Origin: DATADW01 sp963733905
GTDB lineage: Bacteria > Actinomycetota > Acidimicrobiia > Spongiisociales > DATADW01
Direction: 5' to 3'
NCBI GenBank assembly: GCA_963733905.1
Contig: CAVTEU010000006.1
Coordinates: 248,001-312,000, forward strand
DNA: 64,000 bases
Shown: one piece after another, positions 20,608 through 29,883 of the stretch
Layout of the letters: every line of letters starts with the position of its first letter
Numbering within the stretch: the stretch's first letter is position 1
The notes under the pieces: model-generated
What the model saw: only the letters and a program-made list of their open reading frames with translations
Told to the model about the DNA's origin: nothing
Database searches by the model: none
Program-made: the position numbers and the translations under genes

Positions 20608-21565
20608 TCAGGGTGCGCCGATGCTTGCAATCCGGAGTCGCTCGCTCCGCTCGACGATGAGGACACCGGCGAGGATGAGGATCCCACCGGCGACCAGCGA
20701 GAGGGTGACGGTCTCCCCGAGGAACACCACGCCGCCGATCACCCCGATCACCGGGACGACATAGCCGATGAGCGAAGCCGTGGTGGCCGAAGCCAGCCGG
20801 GAGGCGCTCAGGAAGGCGAGAAACGGAAGGACGGTCGACACCGTCGCCAGGTAGAGGAGAGCAGACCAACCATCGCCACCGAAACCCCACCCTGCAAAGA
20901 GCTCGCCGGCGAAGGCGGCGACGACGATGGCCGTTATCGCCCCGGCAAGGAACTGGGGTAGGGCGAGATCGGAGACACGGTGGCGCTCGGCGTACCGGCG
21001 GGTCAACGCCCCGCCCAAGGCAGCCAGCGTCACCCCGATGAGCATCAAGCCGACACCGAGCGGGAGGTTGGCACTCGGCGGCAGGCCGACGTCGCCGGTG
21101 AGGAGCAGCACCGCCACCCCGCCCAGAGCGACGACCATCCCCACGATCTTGGCGGTGTGGAGCGGCTCGTCATCGAGCAGCCAGTGTGCCCAGAAGGCGG
21201 TGCCAAGCGGTACCAGGGCGATCAGCAGACCGCCGACCCCGGCGGAGAGGTGCTGCAGCGACAGGGTGAAGAAGAAGGTGGGCATCGCCATGTTGACCAC
21301 ACCGAGGACGGCGCCATCGCGCCACACCGGTCCGATTCCGGGGTATCTCACCCCTGACCAGGAGCCATACCAGGACCAGAGCCGTCGCCAGCGTGAACCT
21401 GGCCGCGAGGAGCAGGAACGGCGGAACGCCCGCCAGCAGAGCCGCGCGGGTTGCCACCGTCCCGGTACCCCACCCCAACCCGGCAAGCGCGATGGCAAGC
21501 CAGATAACCCGGCGGCTGTGCCGCCGGGTCGTTGCTGAATCGAGCGGCCTATCGGCTGGGCTCAT
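20608..21565 (-). CDS. EamA/RhaT-family drug-metabolite exporter
   Basis: Ten-helix DMT-superfamily permease made of two EamA repeats. The N-terminal helix VIWLAIALAGLGWGTGTVAT and further helices lead to a frame change near 21345. The rest continues through FFFTLSLQHLSAGVGGLLIALVPLG (end of repeat 1) and repeat 2, FLAFLSASRLASATTASLIGYVVPVIGVIGG. The C-terminus is cytoplasmic and basic. Substrate unknown; family members export amino acids or metabolites. The first 15 residues coincide with a perfect hairpin at 21507-21529, so the true start may be nearer the first helix. Confidence 0.85.
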
Positions 21566-21571
21566 CGGCTA

Positions 21572-21661
21572 GCCCGGCGGCTTCGCCGCCGGGCAGTTTC
21601 GAACGTGCGGCCTTCGGCCGCGCTCATTTCTGCTGGTCGGGCCGTACACGCCGGCCCGACC
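21572..21661. terminator. three consecutive perfect hairpins
   Basis: Hairpin 1: GCCCGGCGGC-TTC-GCCGCCGGGC at 21572-21594, 10-bp stem. Hairpin 2: GCGGCC-TTC-GGCCGC at 21607-21621. Hairpin 3: GGTCGGGCCG/CGGCCCGACC at 21635-21661, 10-bp stem with a 7-base loop. They lie between the truncated ALDH gene stop and the EamA start, both minus strand. A fourth hairpin, ACCCGGCGGC-TGT-GCCGCCGGGT, is 55 bases away at 21507-21529 inside the annotated EamA start. A strong transcription barrier or a leader switch are both possible. Confidence 0.6.
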
Positions 21662-21743
21662 AGGCCGAGGGGGGCTGGCAGGAGCCGCCCCCCTCGAGCA
21701 CCCCCCATCAGGATACAGACTCGCGCCGTCCGTTGGATTTCAC

Positions 21744-21806
21744 TTCCGTCTTCCGTCTTCCGTCTCTGGCTGCCGTCCGCCGTCTGCCGTCTGCCGTCCG
21801 CCGTCC
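21744..21806. repeat. heptanucleotide tandem repeat (TTCCGTC x3, GCCGTCY x5)
   Basis: TTCCGTC is repeated three times at 21744-21764. After TCTGGCT come five copies of GCCGTC followed by C or T at 21772-21806. The array abuts the stop codon of the truncated ALDH gene. Other arrays with the same heptamers are at 36546, 37164, 53092 and 55533. Confidence 0.85.
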
Positions 21807-22669
21807 TACAGCCCCTTGGGGTGCCAGACCGTCTTGGTCTCGGTCAGGGCAGCGATGAGGAGGGGGTGCTGGGCACGGGGAGAGAGCCAGTCGGAAGAGC
21901 CGTCGGCCCCGACTATCCGCTTGACGTTCTCGGCGGCCAGTTCCTCCATCGGGCCAACCATCTCCCGGGGGGCACCGGCAAGGTCGACCGCCTGGACGTC
22001 CATGTGTGAGCAGAGCACGGGGAGAAGCTCGGACTTGGGGCCGGTGAGCAGGTTGACCACGCCCCCGGGGACGTCCGAAGTAGCCAGCACCTCGGTGAAG
22101 GCGACGGCCGGGAGGGGTTGGGGCTCGGAGGCCAGGACGACGAGGGCGTTGCCCGGGACAAGGGCGGGAGCAACCCGGCTCACCAGCCCGAGCAGCGCCG
22201 GTTCATCGGGGGCCACCACCCCGACCACGCCGACCGGCTCGGGGGCGGACAGGTTGAAGAACGGGCCGGCCACCGGGTTGAGGTTGCCGTAGGTCTGGGC
22301 GAACTTGTCACACCAACCGGCGTACCACACCAACCGGTCGATCGAGGTGGCCACCTCGGACCGGGCCTCACGTCCAGACGAGCCTCCGTCGGTGAGGGCT
22401 TCGACGAATGTGCCGGCGCGGTCCTCGAGCATCTCGGCGATGCGGTACAGAATCTGACCGCGGTTGTACCCGGAGCGCTCGGCCCATCCCTGCTGTGCCT
22501 TGCGGGCGGCCCGAACCGCGTCGCGCAGGTCCTTGCGCGATGCCCAGGAGACCCGGGAGAGGACGGTGCCGTCGGGGGCGACCGCCGGGTAGGAGCGCCC
22601 CGACTCGGAACGGGGGAAATCGCCACCGATGTAGAGCTTTGCGGTCTTGCGGACGTCGAGCCGGGCCAT
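21806..22669 (-). CDS. C-terminally truncated aldehyde-dehydrogenase-like protein
   Basis: 287 residues, from ATG 22669 to the stop at 21806. It matches only the NAD-binding part of ALDH: KLYIGGDFPRSESGRSYPAV, AARKAQQGWAERSGYNRGQ, GWCDKFAQTYGNLNPVAGP and PEPVGVVGVVAPDEPALLGLVSRVAPALVPGNALV. It lacks the ELGGK Glu and the catalytic Cys domain. Its start codon overlaps the stop of the complete ALDH gene (TGATG), implying coupled translation and a partner or structural role. The coding frame is clean through its whole length, so this is not simply a decayed gene. An in-frame run-through from the upstream ALDH exists in the present sequence only because of a frame error near 22840. Confidence 0.75.
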   Translation of the reverse strand: MARLDVRKTAKLYIGGDFPRSESGRSYPAVAPDGTVLSRVSWASRKDLRDAVRAARKAQQGWAERSGYNRGQILYRIAEMLEDRAGTFVEALTDGGSSGREARSEVATSIDRLVWYAGWCDKFAQTYGNLNPVAGPFFNLSAPEPVGVVGVVAPDEPALLGLVSRVAPALVPGNALVVLASEPQPLPAVAFTEVLATSDVPGGVVNLLTGPKSELLPVLCSHMDVQAVDLAGAPREMVGPMEELAAENVKRIVGADGSSDWLSPRAQHPLLIAALTETKTVWHPKGL

Positions 22670-24070
22670 CAGCCCTGCCCGCCCTTGAGGTAGCCGAGCA
22701 GCCCGTGGCGCCCACCCTCGCGCCCGAACCCCGACTCGCGGTAGCCGCCGAAGGGGGACGCCGGGTCGAACTTGTTGAAGGTGTTGGCCCACACCACCCC
22801 GGCGCGCAGCCGGTCGGCCATCCAGAGGATGCCGCGACCCCTTCGTCGTCCACACCCCGGCCGAGAGGCCATATGGCGTGTTGTTCGCCTTCTCCACCGC
22901 CTCGTCGGGGGTGCGGAAGGTGAGGATGGAGAGGACCGGGCCGAAGATCTCCTCCTGGGCTATCCGGTGGCTCTGCGAGACCCCGGTGAAGAGCGTCGGT
23001 CGGAACCAGAAGCCGTTGGCGGGGAGGGCGCACTCGGGCTGGTACATCTCGGCGCCCTCGGCCTCGCCGGCGCGGACCAACTCGGTGATCTTGTCGAGTT
23101 GGTCGCTGCTGTTGATCGCCCCGACATCGGTGTTCTTGTCGAGCGGATCGCCGACACGGAGCGTGGCAAGCCTTTCCTTGAGCTTGTCGACGAAGACGTC
23201 GTGGATCGACTCCTGCACCAAGAGCCGGCTCCCGGCGCAGCAGACATGGCCCTGGTTGAAGAAGATGCCGTTGATGACCCCCTCGATCGCCTGGTCGAGC
23301 GGTGCGTCGTCGAAGATGACGTGTGCCCCCTTGCCACCCAGCTCGAGGGTGAGCCTCTTCCCGGTCCCGGCGAGCCGGCGGCGGATCGCCTTGCCGACGG
23401 CGGTTGAGCCGGTGAAGGCCACCTTGTCGACCTCGGGATGGGCGACGACGGCGCTCCCCGTCGCCCCGCCGCCGGTGACCACGTTGAGCACCCCGGGTGG
23501 AAGCCCGGCCTCGTTGGCCAGCTCGGCGAACATGAGGGCGGTGAGCGGTGTGGTCTCAGCCGGCTTGAGCACCACCGTGTTCCCGGTGGCGAGAGCGGGT
23601 GCCACCTTCCAGGCGAGCATCATCATCGGGAAGTTCCACGGGATCACCTGACCGGCCACGCCGAGCGGCTCGGGCGACAGCCCGGGGAAGGCGTACTCGA
23701 GCTTGTCGGCCCACCCGGCGTGATAGAAGAAGTGGGCGGCGACCAGGGGGAGGTCGACGTCGCGTGACTCCCTGATCGGTTTGCCACCGTCCATCGTCTC
23801 GACCACGGCGAACTCGCGGGCGCGCTCCTGGAGCATCCGTGCGATCCGGTAGAGGTACTTGGCCCGCTCCGCGCCGGGCGTCCGCCCCCAACTCTTGGAG
23901 GCGCGCCGCGCCGCCGTCACCGCCAGGTCGACGTCCTCCTCGCCCGCCTCGGCCACCTCGGCGAGCACGTCCTCGGTGGCGGGGTTGACCGTCGGGAACC
24001 ATGACCCCGATGCCGGCTCGACGAACCGCCCGTCGATGAACAACCCGTACCGCTCGCGGAGCGAGACCAT
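22669..24070 (-). CDS. aldehyde dehydrogenase, NAD(P)-dependent
   Basis: Oxidises an aldehyde to the acid. Full set of motifs: PWNFPMMMLAWKVAPALATGN, FTGSTAVGKAIRR, general-base Glu in LTLELGGKGAHVIF, nucleophile in FFNQGHVCCAGSRLLV and EEIFGPVLSILTF. A frame change near 22840 interrupts the C-terminus, which finishes in another frame (ILWMADRLRAGVVWANTFNK, then GFGREGGRHGLLGYLKGG, stop at 22669). About 467 residues. It sits directly downstream of deoC, whose product acetaldehyde is a plausible substrate (inference from context), and upstream of a truncated paralogue with which it overlaps by one base. Confidence 0.9.
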
Positions 24071-24105
24071 CTCCGCCGTCTGCGGCGATGCCTCGTATTC
24101 CCAAC

Positions 24106-24156
24106 GTTTTGGCGTCGCTCAGCGCGGCTATCGCCGCGTTTGGTGACGCCAGAACC
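24106..24156. repeat. palindromic GGCGTCAC repeat, copy 2
   Basis: GTTTTGGCGTC and TGACGCCAGAAC flank an inner hairpin CGCGG-CTAT-CGCCGCG. It lies between the deoC stop and the ALDH start. The left arm has GGCGTCGC instead of GGCGTCAC, so this copy is the most diverged of the three. Confidence 0.75.
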
Positions 24157-24166
24157 GGTGGGCACG

Positions 24167-25130
24167 TCAGGCCTCGGTGAAGTAGTCGGGGGACTGATAC
24201 CGACCGGTGGCCAGCCAGCGAAGCTGCATCAGCACGTCATTGAGCAGGCTGGATGCCCCGATGCGGAAACGGTCCGGGGTCAGCCATGCGGCCCCCAGCG
24301 TCTCGTGGACCATCACCAGCCACTTGATGGCGTCCTTGGAGACCCTGATCCCCCCGGCGGGCTTCATCCCCACCGCCACACCGGTGAGACGTTCGAAATC
24401 GCGGATCGCCTCGAGCATCACGAGCCCGACGGGGAGGGTGGCGGCGGGTTGCACCTTGCCCGTCGAGGTCTTGATGAAGTCGGCCCCGGCCGCCATCGCC
24501 AGCATCGAGGCGCGTCGCACCGCGTCGAGCGTGCCCAACTCGCCCGTCTCCAGGATCACCTTGAGGTGGGCCGGGCCCGCAGGCTTCCTTGACCGCGGCG
24601 ATCTCCTCGAATACTTCGAGATGGCGGCCGGCGAGGAAGGCGCCGCGATCGATCACCATGTCGATCTCGTGTGCCCCCATGGCCACGACCCGTTTGGTCT
24701 CGTCGAGCTTGACCTCGAGCGGCGCCTGACCGCTGGGGAAGTAGGTGGCCACCGAGGCGACCTTGACCGATGTGCCGCTCAGCGCCTCGAGAGCGAACGG
24801 CACCAGGTTGGGGTAGACGCATATCGCCGCCACCGGTGGGACCGAAGGGTCCACCGGGTCGGGCCGGATCCCCTTGGCGCACAACTGCGCCACCTTCCCC
24901 GCGGTGTCCTTCCCCTCCAGTGTGGTGAGGTCCATCATCCGCACCGCCAGGAGGAGGGCGTCGCGCTTCGACGCCTTCTTGATGCTCCGCGTCCCCAGCG
25001 CGGCGACCCGCTCGCCCACGCCCACCTCGTCCACCGAAGGGACCGCAGCCAGGTAGGAGGCGATGGCCGAGGTGGTCACCGATGTCCCCAGCACAGGAGT
25101 GGAGGAACGGCTCGCCTGGAGCGTGGTCAC
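24167..25130 (-). CDS. deoC: deoxyribose-phosphate aldolase
   Basis: Splits 2-deoxyribose-5-phosphate into glyceraldehyde-3-phosphate and acetaldehyde in deoxynucleoside catabolism. TIM-barrel segments: ICVYPNLVPFALEAL, VATYFPSGQAPLEVKLDE and ahEIDMVIDRGAFLAG (Asp general acid-base region). After a frame change near 24580 come GADFIKTSTGKVQPAAT (Schiff-base Lys) and VGMKPAGGIRVSKDA (second Lys). The GTG start at 25130 gives about 320 residues, the longer actinobacterial form. It heads a deoC-ALDH-ALDH' set and is divergent from the glycosylase gene across 77 bases. Confidence 0.92.
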
Positions 25131-25207
25131 ACGGTGATGGTAGGCGCCGGGGCCGTTCGCCGAGGAGGCCCGGGGGCGTCGTGGCCACCGGCTACGGTGC
25201 GGCACCG

Positions 25208-26135
25208 ATGCCGATGACCACCTCCGCAGTGCTCGGTGCCGAGCGCATCGTGGTGCCGCTGAACGGGCCGCTCGACCTGGTCCGCACCTGCGCCAGGTTC
25301 GCCCAGGGTCACCGCGATCCCTGCAACCGGCTCGTCGGCGACGAGGTGTGGCGGGCCACCAGAACCCCCGAAGGGCCCGCCACCCTGCGGCTGCGGGTGA
25401 CTGCCGGCCATCTCGAGGCGCAGGCGTGGGGCCAGGGGAGTGCGTGGGCTCTCGGCGCCGCCGCGGCCACGGCAGGGCTCCTCGACCCGGCGGAGAGTTT
25501 CGACCCGCCCCCCGGGCCGGTGCGCCGCCTCAACCGACGGGCGCCAGGGTTGCGGATCCCGGCTACCGGCAGGCTGCTCGAGATCCTGGTGCCGACGGTG
25601 ATCGCCCAGAAGGTGACCGGTCAAGAGGCATTCTCCGCATGGCGCCGTCTTGTCAGGCTGCTGTCTGGCCCGGCGCCCGGGCCCGGTGGTTTGCTGCTAC
25701 CACCGGCCCCCGAGGACCTGGCATGCCCTCCCCGCCTACCGCTATCACCCGCTGGGGATGGAACGGCGCCGGGCGGAGACCGTCCGCCGCGTGGCCACGC
25801 GGGCCGGGTGGCTCGAGGAGTCGCTGCAGCTGCCGCTGGCCGAGATGTACGGCCGGGTCACATCGATCCTGGGCGTGGGGTGGTGGACCGCCGCAGAGTC
25901 GCTGTCGGTGGCAGCGGGTGACGCCGACGCCGTCCAGGTCGGCGACTTCCACCTCCCCAACCAGGTGGCGTGGAACCTCGCCGGCGAGCCACGTGGCGAC
26001 GACGCCAGGATGATCGACCTGCTCGACCCCTACCGGGGCCACCGTCAGCGTGTCATCAGGCTCGTGGAGACGGTGGGGGCCCGCCCGCCTGCGTACGGAC
26101 CACGTCACCGCATCCGCTCCATCGCCGAGATGTGA
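25208..26135 (+). CDS. AlkA-like DNA glycosylase (HhH-GPD superfamily)
   Basis: Base-excision repair enzyme likely acting on alkylated purines. The ATG at 25208 starts a beta-rich N-terminal domain (PLNGPLDLVRTCARFAQGH). The helical domain starts near ILVPTVIAQKVTGQEAFSAW. After a frame change near 25725 come the helix-hairpin-helix (VTSILGVGWWTAAESL) and the catalytic Asp region (VQVGDFHLPNQVAWNL). The stop is at 26135. About 308 residues, as expected for AlkA-type proteins. This is a second alkylation-repair gene in the window besides the AlkD-like one. Confidence 0.82.
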
Positions 26136-26162
26136 CGCTCGACCCCGGGTTGCCGGGATTGA

Positions 26163-27150
26163 CTAGCCCGAGGTGGTGGTGGTGGTCACCGGTGTCTGGC
26201 CGGCGGTAGTCAGTGCTTCGATCACCAGATCCACCACCGGTGCGCCTTCGGTCCCGGGGCTGCGGATGCCGCCGTGGTCGGCGCCGGGCACCACGGTGAA
26301 GGTGGCGTCGTACCCGGCTGCGGCGAGCGCCTCCTGGAACGAGGTGCCGTAGTACTCGGGGACGATGGTGTCCTGGTCGCCCCATGCCAACCGGACGACG
26401 AGCGCGGGGTTGGCACCGAGGAGTTGGAAGGGGTTGCCCGCCGACCATGCCTCGGAGGCGGTCTCGGGCGGCCCTCCAAAGAAGGAGGACAGCGGGACCA
26501 GGAACCGGCTCGGGTCGTAGGGGCCTGCCAGCCCCACCAACGCGTCGGGCAGCGCCGAGCCATCGTCCTCGACGCAATCGCCGCGGTAACCGTCGCCGGC
26601 AAGCCCGATCACCGCCGCGAGGTGACCGCCGGCCGAGTGCCCGACGACGGCGACCCGGCTACCCGCCCCCCCGAAGCGGACAGAGTCGGAGCGGGCGAAG
26701 CGGACGGCGCAGGCCAGATCCTCGAACGTGGCCGGGTAGCCGCCCCCCTGCCCGATGAGCCGGTAGTCGACGTTGTAGACAACGACCCCTCGTGCGGCGA
26801 GGGCGTCGGCCAGCCGAGACATGGTGTATCGGTGCCCTGTCACCCACCCGCCGCCATGGACCAGCACGGCCACCGGGTGGCTCCCACCGCTGCGCGGTGC
26901 ATGGATGTCGAGCATCAAGCCGGAGGCGAACTCGATCGCCTCCTCGCGCTGCACCCGCCCCTCGAGGTCCTCGGGTTCGCTCGCTGTCGTCGTCGTTTTG
27001 GTGGTCGGTGTGGTCCTGACCTTGACGCGATGTGGTCGACGGCGCCCGGGCGGAGTAGGGATCGACCAGCCGGGCGCTCTGGCTGTCGGCGCCGGACGCA
27101 CATGCGGCGAGCAGCACGACGAGCAGAACGGCGGATAACCGGCGGAACAC
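26163..27150 (-). CDS. alpha/beta-hydrolase lipoprotein (esterase, hormone-sensitive-lipase type)
   Basis: The start at 27150 gives MFRRLSAVLLVVLLAACAS, a lipoprotein signal with LAAC lipobox. The frame changes within a Thr-rich linker near 27030. The catalytic domain has the oxyanion motif VLVHGGGWVTGH, the nucleophile elbow VVGHSAGGHLAAV, an Asp in RLAWGDQDTIVPEYYG and His in VPGADHGGIRSPG. The chain ends in a Thr-rich tail (TPVTTTTTSG). It is anchored outside the membrane, where it would cleave esters; substrate unknown. It lies 56 bases downstream of pgl on the same strand. Confidence 0.85.
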
Positions 27151-27206
27151 GGCAGGAGTGTAAGAACGGATCGGGCCAATCCAGCGGAGCCGACCGGTCG
27201 GATCGG

Positions 27207-27929
27207 TCAGATCCGTTCGTACCCCGTTCTGGTGAGCCGCTCGGCGGCGGCGGCGTCGAGGAGAACGGTGACGTCCTCCGCCCCATCCGCCACGATCCGG
27301 GCAGGCACCGGGTCACCTTCACCCTCGAGGAAGGCGGCGACCGCTTCACCCTTGCCGCTCCCCGACACCAGGAACACGAGATGCCGGGTGGCGTGGAGCA
27401 GCGGTACGGTGGAAGTCAGCCTCCAAGCCGCCAGTGCCGAAACCCAGGCGGCGATGTAGATGCGCTCCCGCTCCTCCAGTGCATCGTTCCCGGGGAAGCA
27501 CGAGGCGGTGTGACCGTCATCACCCACTCCGAGCACGGCGAGGTGGGGCCGGAGACCTCCGCCATCGTCGGGTATCACCTGGCGGATGGCTTCCTCGTAA
27601 CGCGAGGCTGAGACATCCGGATCGAGGTCCGGGGCATAGTCGGGTCGGAGCAACTTGGTGGGGAGACGCCCGGTCAGGATCTCTTCGATCATCCGGCCAT
27701 TGCTCTCTGGGTGGTCGTGGGGTACCCACCGCTCGTCACACAGCCAGGGATCGACCCGGTCCCAGGCGACGTCCTCTTCGAGCAGCCGGCTGTAGGTCCC
27801 TCGAACGGTGCTGCCTCCCGACAAGGCCAGGTCCGCCCGGGGGGTTGGAGAGTTCGACAGGAATCCGGCGATGGTGGTCGCCGCCATCTCGGCGAGGGCG
27901 TCTGGGCCCGAGAGGACACGGATCCTCAT
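27207..27929 (-). CDS. pgl: 6-phosphogluconolactonase
   Basis: Hydrolyses 6-phosphoglucono-1,5-lactone in the oxidative pentose-phosphate pathway. Intact, 240 residues. Family signatures are LALSGGSTVRGTYSRL near residue 34, the DERWVPHDHPESNGRM segment and VLGVGDDGHTASCFPG near residue 138. No zwf or gnd neighbour is present in the window. It is preceded by the UbiA-fusion gene with 22 bases between, so co-transcription with the prenyltransferase is likely. Confidence 0.92.
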   Translation of the reverse strand: MRIRVLSGPDALAEMAATTIAGFLSNSPTPRADLALSGGSTVRGTYSRLLEEDVAWDRVDPWLCDERWVPHDHPESNGRMIEEILTGRLPTKLLRPDYAPDLDPDVSASRYEEAIRQVIPDDGGGLRPHLAVLGVGDDGHTASCFPGNDALEERERIYIAAWVSALAAWRLTSTVPLLHATRHLVFLVSGSGKGEAVAAFLEGEGDPVPARIVADGAEDVTVLLDAAAAERLTRTGYERI

Positions 27930-27951
27930 GACCCCGAGGGTACCGCCGGGA

Positions 27952-29314
27952 TCAGACCAGGAAGAAGGGTGGGTCCTCCATCAGTGCGCCGGCGATGATC
28001 GCCACCAGATAGCCGCCGAGCAGCAGCAGACCGGTGAAGAGGTGGAGCCTGATGTTGGTCTGCATCGCCGGCATCAGGGCATACGGCTGGTCGTAGTACT
28101 TGCCCAACTGGCGGGCGCACTCCAGGGCGAGCGGGATGGTGGCAAGAGCGATGATCGTGGGCCGCGGCATGATCCCGGTGACCGCTCCGATGGCGATGGT
28201 GGCGAAGGCGAGCCCAGCCGCCACCTGGTAGCCGCGGATCACCGCCTCCTTGGACCAGCGGACCGGGAGGGTGCGCTTGCCGGCTGCGGCGTCACCCGGC
28301 CGGTCGGGGACCTCGTTCACGTACAGGACGAGGGCTATGAAGATCGCAACCGGGATCGAGAGGACCCACGCCTCGGCGGTGATCGTCTGTGCCTGGACGA
28401 AATATCCGCCGAGCAGCATCGCCGGCCCGAATCCGAGGGCGACGGCGATCTCGCCGAGACCGCGGTAGACCAGCTTGAAGGGCGGCGCCGTGTAGAAGAT
28501 GGCGAAGAACATCCCCGCCGCTCCGATTATCAGCAGTTCCCACCCGCGGGTGGCGGCCAGGTAGACCCCGATGGCGCCGCCGGCCAGAAAGAACGCCCCG
28601 GCCATCAGCGACATGGTCCGCATGCTGACCAGGCCGTAGTGGATGACACGCGAACCGCCGCTGAACGGGGTCGGGGTCGAGTTGGCGGCGTCGGCGCCGC
28701 TCAACGTGTCGAACACGTCGTTGGTGACGTTGAGGGCGAGGTGGATGAAGACCGCCCCGAGCAGGGTGAGCAGCGCCAGCCATATGTCGAACGCGCCGTT
28801 GCTGGCGGCGGCGGCCACGCCCAGCGCCACGGGGACGAACGTGGCGGTGAGGAACGGGAGCCGGGTGGCCCGGAGGAACAACCAGAACCCGGCCAACTTG
28901 GGCCGCACCTCGCGGCCCTGGAGCCTCCCCAGGTCGCGGAAGTAGCGGTGGGCCTGGGGGACCGAGCGCTCGGAGTACTCGAAGAAGGGCACGTCGTTCT
29001 CGTCCCATCCCTTGGCCCGCTCCGGGGCGACGATCAGAACCCCCTCACCATGCCGGACCGGACCCCACACCGACACGTAGCGGCGCTGGTCGTAGCCGTA
29101 ACCGGCCACCGGGTTGATGTGGCTGAAGAGCACATCCACCAGCGCGCCGTCTGGCGGCGCCAGCTCCCCGGCCGGCATGTCGAGAATCAGCACTCCCTCC
29201 TCGGCCCGGAAGGTCGGTGGCCACCTCCATGGGGTACCCGTCGTCGTCGACGAAGGCGAGCACGGCGCGGTCGTATGCCCCCGCCTCGATCAGATCCATC
29301 CCGGGGGAGGTCAT
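27952..29314 (-). CDS. split-barrel domain fused to UbiA-family prenyltransferase (MenA-like)
   Basis: An N-terminal domain of about 130 residues looks like a flavin-type split barrel (RAVLAFVDDDGYPMEVATD, then RRYVSVWGPVRHGEGVLIV). It is joined to a full UbiA prenyltransferase of about eight helices. UbiA motifs: first Asp-rich NVTNDVFDTLSGAD and second YVNEVPDRPGDAAAGKR. The prenyltransferase part is closest in feel to 1,4-dihydroxy-2-naphthoate prenyltransferases of menaquinone synthesis; the substrate is inferred. A one-base insertion near 29215 splits the N-terminal domain, otherwise the frame runs unbroken through the fusion point. The start ATG at 29314 overlaps the upstream flavin-barrel gene by 4 bases. 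Confidence 0.78.
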
Positions 29315-29794
29315 GCCGGCTCCATCGTGTAGACCCGGGGCGGCATGTCGGTTCGCCCACCCTCCCAGAGGAGCACCCGGCGCGGTGTGATCGTTATCAC
29401 CGCCCTCTCCCAAAAGAGGGGAAGCGCCACCCGCTGCTTGTAGAACGCCTCGACCCCGGGTTCCTTCTCCAACCACTTGGGGAGCGAGCCACTCCCAGGT
29501 CGAGTGCGGGTCGTCCTCGTCGATGGTGGCATCGCCCTGCACGGTGACCCGGTGGGCGAGCGGCTCCCCGTGGGCAGCAGTGAGATCGGTCACGGCGAGC
29601 GACACCTTCGGGTTGGCGCGGATGTGCTCCACCTTCTTGGAGAAGAGCGCGCTGGAGTGGAGGTAGATCAGGTCTCCGTCGCTCAGCGGGATCATGGGGT
29701 GGGTGACCGGCCGCCCGCTCGGGGTGACCACCGTCAACTCGCCCACCAATGCCCGGTCGAGCACCTCGGCGACCGGATCGGGGAGACGGGCCAT
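29311..29794 (-). CDS. pyridoxamine-5'-phosphate-oxidase-like split-barrel protein
   Basis: About 160 residues, binding FMN, F420 or heme in related families. Start ATG 29794, chosen because GAGGAG lies about 12 bases upstream. Recognisable segments are LTVVTPSGRPVTHPMIPLSD, LIYLHSSALFSKKVEHIRANPKVSL, HRVTVQGDATI and ERAVITITPRRVLLWEGG. A frame change near 29500 lies between the last two. The stop overlaps the ATG of the UbiA-fusion gene (ATGA), so the two proteins are made together and may act in the same redox or quinone step (inference). Confidence 0.8.
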
Positions 29795-29883
29795 AAGCGC
29801 TTTCTCTCCTCGTTTCAAGGGACCGCACGGGAGGCTAGCCAGGCGGAGAAGGCGACCCGCCGGCTCGATAGGCTCCGCCCGAG

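Noticed and set aside
21806..24070. A single 754-residue protein with two tandem ALDH domains
   Set aside because: The middle stretch is nonsense in that frame. A frame error near 22840 hides the normal C-terminus (GGRHGLLGYLKGG, stop at 22669), so there are two genes with a TGATG overlap.
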